DNA of 9,620 bases from Phycisphaeraceae bacterium (GTDB taxonomy: Bacteria; Planctomycetota; Phycisphaerae; Phycisphaerales; Phycisphaeraceae), in the NCBI GenBank assembly GCA_020851395.1, contig JADZCW010000108.1:1-9620 (forward strand). Reading direction: 5' to 3'. Shown piece by piece: positions 6,042 through 9,620 of this stretch. Below the pieces are notes generated by a model, which was not told the DNA's origin, did not search any database, and worked only from the letters and a program-made list of their open reading frames with translations. The position numbers and the translations under genes were made by a program. The stretch's first letter is position 1, and every line of letters starts with the position of its first letter.

Positions 6042-6731
6042 ATGCCGATAATCCGCAGGATGGACCGCGTCCCGCGTATGCCCCTGGATCGCTGGCTCAA
6101 CGGCCTGCCCGGCTGGATCTTCCTGCTGGGGGGGACGTTGTTGATCGGGGGGATCGTGCTGATCCGGCCGCTGATGGTGCTCCAGCGGCTGTCCTGGGAG
6201 GCCGAGCTCCTGAGCGTGCAGGCCAAGCAGATCGAGGACCAGCGGACGGCCTACGCGCAGTTCGCCAAGGCGCTCGACGAGCGCGACCCGGTGCTGCTCG
6301 AGCGGCTGGCGTACGTGTACCTGCACCTTCAGCCCAGGGGGCGGTCGGTGATGTGGGACGCGGTGGCGCAGTACCGGTTCGGTCCGTTGGCTGAGCAGCA
6401 GGTGGGATCGCAGACGGTATCGGGATCGCTGCTGATCCGCGGGAGCGAGAAGCCGCAGGCCCGTCAGGCGATCGCGCAAGTCGAGACGAACCAGACGGTC
6501 GAGGGTTGGCTGCACAAGCCGCTGCCGCGGGTGGGCGAGGACTTCCCGGAGTTTCAGCCGCATCGGTCGCGTCTGGCGCACCTGGCGTCGGGTCTGACGG
6601 CGATGACGGCGGTGGCGGCGGGGGCGATCCTGATCCTGGCGGGGCTGCTGTGGTCGGAGCAGTGGACGGAGCGGGCCGGCGCTGAGGCGGGGACGTACCG
6701 GCCGCGGCTGTGGGTCCGGCGGGCGGTGTGA
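6042..6731 (+). CDS. Two-pass membrane protein of unknown function
   Basis: 229 residues from the ATG at 6042. A short basic N-terminus is followed by a membrane segment GWIFLLGGTLLIGGIVLI (24-41). Next is a charged, probably helical or coiled-coil stretch (about 50-82: SWEAELLSVQAKQIEDQRTAYAQFAKALDERD), then a soluble part. A second membrane segment TAMTAVAAGAILILAGLLW (186-204) and a basic tail end the protein. With both ends cytoplasmic, the 140-residue middle would lie outside the membrane. I recognise no family. The start is uncertain: ATGs at 6042, 6060 and 6078 are all possible. A G-run lies 7 nt before 6042, while GATAAT at 6047-6052 looks like a -10 box and would favour a start at 6060 or 6078. 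The frame upstream of 6042 crosses hairpin repeats and is not coding. It is convergent with the rhodanese lipoprotein gene. Confidence 0.7.
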   Translation: MPIIRRMDRVPRMPLDRWLNGLPGWIFLLGGTLLIGGIVLIRPLMVLQRLSWEAELLSVQAKQIEDQRTAYAQFAKALDERDPVLLERLAYVYLHLQPRGRSVMWDAVAQYRFGPLAEQQVGSQTVSGSLLIRGSEKPQARQAIAQVETNQTVEGWLHKPLPRVGEDFPEFQPHRSRLAHLASGLTAMTAVAAGAILILAGLLWSEQWTERAGAEAGTYRPRLWVRRAV

Positions 6732-6762
6732 ACTTGTTCAAGCATAGTCGCGAAGAGAACGG

Positions 6763-7245
6763 CTACTCCGTCGGCTGCGTGGCGGGGGTGGATTCGATCG
6801 TGTTGCCCTGGGCGTCGACGAGGGGCTGGCCGTTGCCGGTCCAGAGGGTGACGCCGCCCCGGAAGAGGTAGACGCCGTCGTAGCCGTAGGCGAGCAGACG
6901 TTTGGCCACGGCGGGGGCGAGGCTGTCCTGCCAGCCCTGGCCGTAGACGATCAGGTACTTGGCGTCCTCGAGTTTTTTGTCGCCCTCGTGGATGTCGGGG
7001 AGGTAGGCGTTGACGGCCCCGGGGAGGTGGCCGCGCAGGAAATCCTTGGGGGCGCGGGCGTCGAGCAGGAGGGTCTGGCCGTCGGGCAGGTCGGCCAGGG
7101 CCTGGAGCTGGGCGAAGGAGACGTTGCGGAGGTGCCGGTCGTTGATCTTCATGCCCTTGTCGCAGCCGACGACGAGCAGGAGCAGGGCCAGCGAGCCGAT
7201 GAGCGTCAGCGTTCGGTGTTGAAGCGTCGTTGAGGCTGCCAGCAC
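6763..7245 (-). CDS. Rhodanese-domain lipoprotein lacking the catalytic cysteine
   Basis: 160 residues starting with GTG at 7245, with GGAGG 7 nt upstream. A lipoprotein signal peptide (LIGSLALLLLVVGC) ends in the lipobox V-V-G-C28. The rest is one rhodanese domain: LLLDARAPKDFLRGHLPGAVNAYLP (59-83), then LIVYGQGWQDS (98-108), then the AKRLLAYGYDGVYLFRGGVTLW segment of the family's C-terminal half. The active-site loop normally reads YC-x-x-G-x-R/S; here the cysteine position is G102, so sulfur transfer is unlikely. Inactive rhodanese domains usually serve as binding or structural modules. It lies 24 bp after nuoF on the same strand, so it is probably the last gene of this nuo transcript, where nuoG would often be found. 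It would be anchored in a membrane on the outer side of the inner membrane. Confidence 0.82.
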   Translation of the reverse strand: MLAASTTLQHRTLTLIGSLALLLLVVGCDKGMKINDRHLRNVSFAQLQALADLPDGQTLLLDARAPKDFLRGHLPGAVNAYLPDIHEGDKKLEDAKYLIVYGQGWQDSLAPAVAKRLLAYGYDGVYLFRGGVTLWTGNGQPLVDAQGNTIESTPATQPTE

Positions 7246-7269
7246 GGTTGAACCTCCAAGGTGGGGTGC

Positions 7270-8640
7270 TTAGTGGGTCGCGCCGACGACGGCGAGCGAG
7301 ACGCGGTTGGAGCGGGTCTGGGCGACGCGGGCCTCGAACTCGGGCCAGAACTTGTTGACGATGGTGCGGACGGCCCAGTTGGCGCCGTCGGCCAGGCCGC
7401 AGATGGTCGTGCCGGGCATGGCGCCCATGGAGGCGGAGACCTCGAGCAGGAGGTCGAGGTCGTCGAGCGTGCCGCCGCCGGCCTCGACGCGGGTGAGGAC
7501 CTTGTACATCCATCCGGTGCCCTCGCGGCAGGGGGTGCACTGGCCGCAGGACTCGTGGGCGAAGAAGCGGGCGATGTTGCGGGCGACGGCGACCATGTCG
7601 GTGTCCTGGTCCATGACGATGACGCCGGCGGTGCCCAGGCCGAGGCAGTTGTGCTTGCGGCCGATGTCGAAGTCGAGTTCTGCGTGGTACTCGTCGGGGC
7701 CCAGGACGCCCATGGAGATGCCGCCGGGGATGGCGGCTTTGAATTTCTTCCCCTTGAGCATGCCGGCGGCGTGGTCCTCGATGAGGGTCGAGAGCTTGAT
7801 GCCGAGGTTTTCCTCGTAGACGCCGGGGCGGTTGACGTGGCCTGAGATGCCGTAGAGCTTGGGTCCGAAGCTGGCCGGGACGGAGGCGGGGACGCCGTCG
7901 GGGCGGCCCTTGCCGAGGGACTTGAACCAGGTCGGGCCCTGGTCGAGGAGCGGGCCGACCATGGCCAGGGTCTCGACGTTGTTGATGATGGTGGGGCGGG
8001 CGAAGGCGCCGGCGACGGCGGGGAACGGGGGCTTGATGCGGGGCCAGCCGCGCTTGCCCTCGAGGGATTCGAGCAGACCGGTCTCCTCGCCGCAGATGTA
8101 GGCGCCGGCGCCGCGGTGGACGTAGCAGTTGGGCCAGAGGGCGTTGATCTGGCCGAGGCGCGAGCCCTCGCCGAAGATCTTGTGGGCGTAGGCCTCGTCG
8201 ATGGCGCGTTGGAGCGTTTTGGCCTGGGCGTGGTACTCGCCGCGGATGTAGATGTAGGCGGTGTCGAGCCGGCAGGCGTGCATGGCGATGGCGATGCCTT
8301 CGAGCAGCAGGTGGGGGTCGAAGTCGATGAGCAGGCGGTCCTTGAAGGTGCCGGGCTCGGACTCGTCGGCGTTGACGGCGAGGTAGCGGCGCTGGCCGTC
8401 CTCGGGGGGGAGGAAGGACCATTTGAGACCGGCGGGGAAGCCGGCGCCGCCGCGGCCGCGGAGTTCGGCCTCCTTGACGAGGTCGATGACGGCCTTGGGG
8501 GCCATGGCGAGCGCCTTGGTCAGGCCGACGTAGCCGCCGGTGGCGGTGAATTGGTCGTAGCCGACGTACTGGCGGTCCTTGGGGTCGCCCCAGGGGTACG
8601 TCGGGATGCGCTTGCAGAGGACGGGTTGGGCGAGGGGCAT
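7270..8640 (-). CDS. nuoF: NADH-quinone oxidoreductase subunit F
   Basis: The 51-kDa-type subunit of complex I: it oxidises NADH via FMN and passes electrons to the N3 [4Fe-4S] cluster, on the cytoplasmic arm. The 456 residues are full length. The nucleotide-binding glycine loop GRGGAGFPAGLKW is at 62-74 and NADESEPGT at 90-98. The cluster ligands are C365, C368, C371 (SCGQCTPCREG) and C414 (TICGLAD). The SLBB-like part (about KLYGISGHVNRPGVYE) lies between. The ATG at 8640 gives the expected N-terminus (QPVLCKRI). No Shine-Dalgarno sequence precedes it: the 20 nt upstream are C-rich repeat DNA. It follows a small gene 22 bp upstream and nuoE beyond it, and precedes a rhodanese lipoprotein gene rather than nuoG. 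Confidence 0.96.
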   Translation of the reverse strand: MPLAQPVLCKRIPTYPWGDPKDRQYVGYDQFTATGGYVGLTKALAMAPKAVIDLVKEAELRGRGGAGFPAGLKWSFLPPEDGQRRYLAVNADESEPGTFKDRLLIDFDPHLLLEGIAIAMHACRLDTAYIYIRGEYHAQAKTLQRAIDEAYAHKIFGEGSRLGQINALWPNCYVHRGAGAYICGEETGLLESLEGKRGWPRIKPPFPAVAGAFARPTIINNVETLAMVGPLLDQGPTWFKSLGKGRPDGVPASVPASFGPKLYGISGHVNRPGVYEENLGIKLSTLIEDHAAGMLKGKKFKAAIPGGISMGVLGPDEYHAELDFDIGRKHNCLGLGTAGVIVMDQDTDMVAVARNIARFFAHESCGQCTPCREGTGWMYKVLTRVEAGGGTLDDLDLLLEVSASMGAMPGTTICGLADGANWAVRTIVNKFWPEFEARVAQTRSNRVSLAVVGATH

Positions 8641-8650
8641 GGGGGAGTCC

Positions 8651-8693
8651 GGGGATTGGGGATTAGGGGTTGGGGATGGGGGGTTGGGGGCGG
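8651..8693 (+). repeat. G-rich telomere-like short repeat (G-quadruplex candidate)
   Basis: On the plus strand six runs of at least four G (8651-8654, 8658-8661, 8666-8669, 8672-8675, 8678-8683, 8686-8690) are separated by ATT, ATTA, TT, AT and TT. The unit resembles GGGGATT heptamers of the short-tandem-repeat type known from cyanobacteria. The runs and short loops suit a G-quadruplex on the template strand of the nuo operon; the mRNA is C-rich here. It encodes the last eight residues (PQPPIPNP) of the small upstream gene and abuts the nuoF start region. Confidence 0.75.
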
Positions 8694-8857
8694 ATTTCTA
8701 TTTCGTCGATGGTGGTTCGGCGGAGGGTGACGTCGGGGGTGACCTGCTGCTGCTGGGTGGTTCGGTGGATCTCCCGCTTGGCGGGTCGAGGCGTGGGCTG
8801 GGCCACGTGGTGGAGCATCAGGCCCGTGTTGCGGCAGAGACGTTCGAACCAGTTCAT
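8663..8857 (-). CDS. Small protein of unknown function between nuoE and nuoF
   Basis: 64 residues from the ATG at 8857, which has GGGGGA 4 nt upstream. The frame is open to a TTG at 8878 that would overlap nuoE; the ATG is preferred. It starts 13 bp after nuoE and ends 22 bp before nuoF, so it is very likely co-transcribed. The sequence is soluble and basic: MNWFERLCRNTGLMLHHV at the N-terminus, a Pro/Arg/Gln-rich middle, then VTLRRTTIDEIEIR (43-56). No cofactor motif is visible; there is a single cysteine, C8. The last eight residues come from the G-rich repeat and are probably a recent addition. The body (1-56) does not look like random translation. Possible roles are a complex I accessory or assembly protein; this is inferred from position alone. 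Confidence 0.62.
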   Translation of the reverse strand: MNWFERLCRNTGLMLHHVAQPTPRPAKREIHRTTQQQQVTPDVTLRRTTIDEIEIRPQPPIPNP

Positions 8858-8870
8858 CGCGTCCCCCGGA

Positions 8871-9395
8871 TCATTCAAGGGTGTCGAGGATGCGTTCGAA
8901 GTTGTCGGCGTGGATGTTCTCGTGCAGGACCTCGTTGACCAGGGCGCAGGGGGCCGAGCCGCAGGAGCCCAGGCACTCGGCGGTCATGAGGGTGTACTTG
9001 CCGTCGGGGGTGGTCTGGCCCGGCGCGATGCCGAGCTTGCGGCTGATCTTGCCCAGGAGGCCCGTCTGACCCATCAGCTCGCAGGAGAGCGACTGGCAGA
9101 CCATGATCAGGTACTTGCCCTTGGGATTGAGCCAGAACTCCTCGTAGAAGCTGGCGGTGTCGAGGACCTGACTGGGGGCGAGGTCGAGGAAGGCGGCGAT
9201 CTCTTCCAGTGCCTGGGCGGGGAGCCAGTGGTGCTCGTGCTGCACGGCATGGAGCACGGGCAGGAGCGCGGCCCGCTTGGTGGGGTAGCGTGGCAGGACG
9301 TCGGCCTCGAGCTTGGCCTTGAGGACCGGGGTGAGGTAGGGCTCGGAGCGGCGCTCGATCGTGGCTCCCGCGGAATTCTTGGCGATCCAGGCCAT
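8871..9395 (-). CDS. nuoE: NADH-quinone oxidoreductase subunit E
   Basis: The 24-kDa-type subunit of complex I, which holds the N1a [2Fe-2S] cluster next to NuoF in the NADH module. 174 residues is normal for the family. The ligands are visible as C100-x4-C105 (VCQSLSC) and C141-x3-C145 (ECLGSCG), in the thioredoxin-like C-terminal half. The N-terminal helical half has the usual YPTKRAALLPVLHAVQHEHHWLP and FYEEFWLNPKGKY stretches. The ATG at 9395 has AGGA 7 nt upstream. nuoD ends 53 bp upstream and the small gene begins 13 bp downstream. Confidence 0.96.
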   Translation of the reverse strand: MAWIAKNSAGATIERRSEPYLTPVLKAKLEADVLPRYPTKRAALLPVLHAVQHEHHWLPAQALEEIAAFLDLAPSQVLDTASFYEEFWLNPKGKYLIMVCQSLSCELMGQTGLLGKISRKLGIAPGQTTPDGKYTLMTAECLGSCGSAPCALVNEVLHENIHADNFERILDTLE

Positions 9396-9448
9396 GCGTC
9401 AGTCCTGTCACAAAGGGGATGATCAATAACGTCCCGGCAGGGTCGGCG

Positions 9449-9620
9449 TCAGCGGTCGAGCTCGGCGGCGATGACGTTGAGGCTGCCGAGGATGGCCACC
9501 AGGTCCGAGAGGAGGTGTCCCTCCATCATCTTGGCGAAGACCTGGTAGTTGATGAAGCTCGGGGGACGGGTGCGGGCACGCCACGCCCGCGGGCCGCCGT
9601 CGGAGACGATCCAGTAGCCC
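9449..9620 (-). CDS. nuoD: NADH-quinone oxidoreductase subunit D, C-terminal end (partial)
   Basis: The final 56 residues of the 49-kDa-type subunit, which helps form the quinone site of complex I; the rest lies beyond the window edge. The visible part reads GYWIVSDGGPRAWRARTRPP, then SFINYQVFAKMMEGHLLSDL, then VAILGSLNVIAAELDR and a TGA stop at 9449-9451. This matches the family's end, including S-D-G-x-P-R, R-x-R-x-P-S-F and the closing G-E/A-x-D-R. Some NuoD proteins are fused to NuoC at the N-terminus, which cannot be judged here. It is followed by nuoE after 53 bp. Confidence 0.93.
   Translation of the reverse strand, partial: GYWIVSDGGPRAWRARTRPPSFINYQVFAKMMEGHLLSDLVAILGSLNVIAAELDR

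Noticed and set aside
5850..6581. Extension of the miaB frame upstream by about 244 codons
   Set aside because: The extension is Arg/Pro/His-rich, crosses the hairpin cluster and lies opposite the membrane-protein gene; MiaB homology starts just after the ATG at 5849.
6729..6740. Palindrome TGAACTTGTTCA over the stop codon of the membrane-protein gene, considered as a terminator
   Set aside because: The arms are 5 bp with a 2-nt centre and no T-tract follows, so it cannot form a useful terminator hairpin; chance is likely.
6554..8422. Minus-strand open frame of about 620 codons across nuoF and the rhodanese gene
   Set aside because: The translation is almost only Arg, Pro, His and Gly, which is typical of an out-of-frame reading of GC-rich DNA. 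Two recognised genes use another frame.
8116..8730. Plus-strand frame of about 200 codons opposite nuoF
   Set aside because: It is Gly/Val/Ala-rich antisense to a clear nuoF and ends in the G-rich repeat.

Overview
The window is GC-rich (roughly two thirds G+C by eye) bacterial chromosome. Its gene style fits Planctomycetota, most likely the Phycisphaerae side: GTG starts, a PEP-CTERM-like small secreted protein, a tandem ASRT-type domain protein, a MiaB with long insertions, and nuo genes split by a small extra gene. This placement is inference; no rRNA or other marker is present. No tRNA, rRNA, CRISPR array, transposase or integrase was recognised.

Left part (1-3980). A minus-strand secreted-protein gene, cut by the window edge and starting with GTG at 196, is divergent from a plus-strand three-gene cluster. 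About 390 bp of AT-richer DNA separates them and holds candidate promoters and several inverted repeats. The cluster is: a cytoplasmic TIM-barrel, glycosidase-like protein with a CxCxxC motif (590-1927), a double-GNAT N-acetyltransferase (1972-2919), and a protein that reads as two tandem copies of the Anabaena sensory rhodopsin transducer (ASRT) fold (2934-3668). Gaps of 44 and 14 bp suggest one transcript. ASRT-like domains are proposed small-molecule (sugar) binders, so a cytoplasmic sugar-derivative sensing or processing cassette is a reasonable guess. A small minus-strand PEP-CTERM-like gene (3711-3980) converges on the cluster.

Middle part (3981-6762). miaB (tRNA methylthiotransferase) lies on the minus strand at 4236-5849, with an extra internal segment and a 9-bp minisatellite in its 3' end. 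Upstream, 5873-6020 is a cluster of four strong hairpins resembling REP-type repeats. A plus-strand two-pass membrane protein of unknown function follows (6042-6731).

Right part (6763-9620). A minus-strand complex I operon is transcribed leftward: the 3' end of nuoD, nuoE, a 64-residue protein of unknown function, nuoF, then a lipoprotein with a rhodanese domain whose catalytic cysteine position is glycine. nuoG does not follow nuoF. A G-rich, telomere-like short repeat at 8651-8693 forms the 3' end of the small gene and fills the place where the nuoF ribosome binding site should be.
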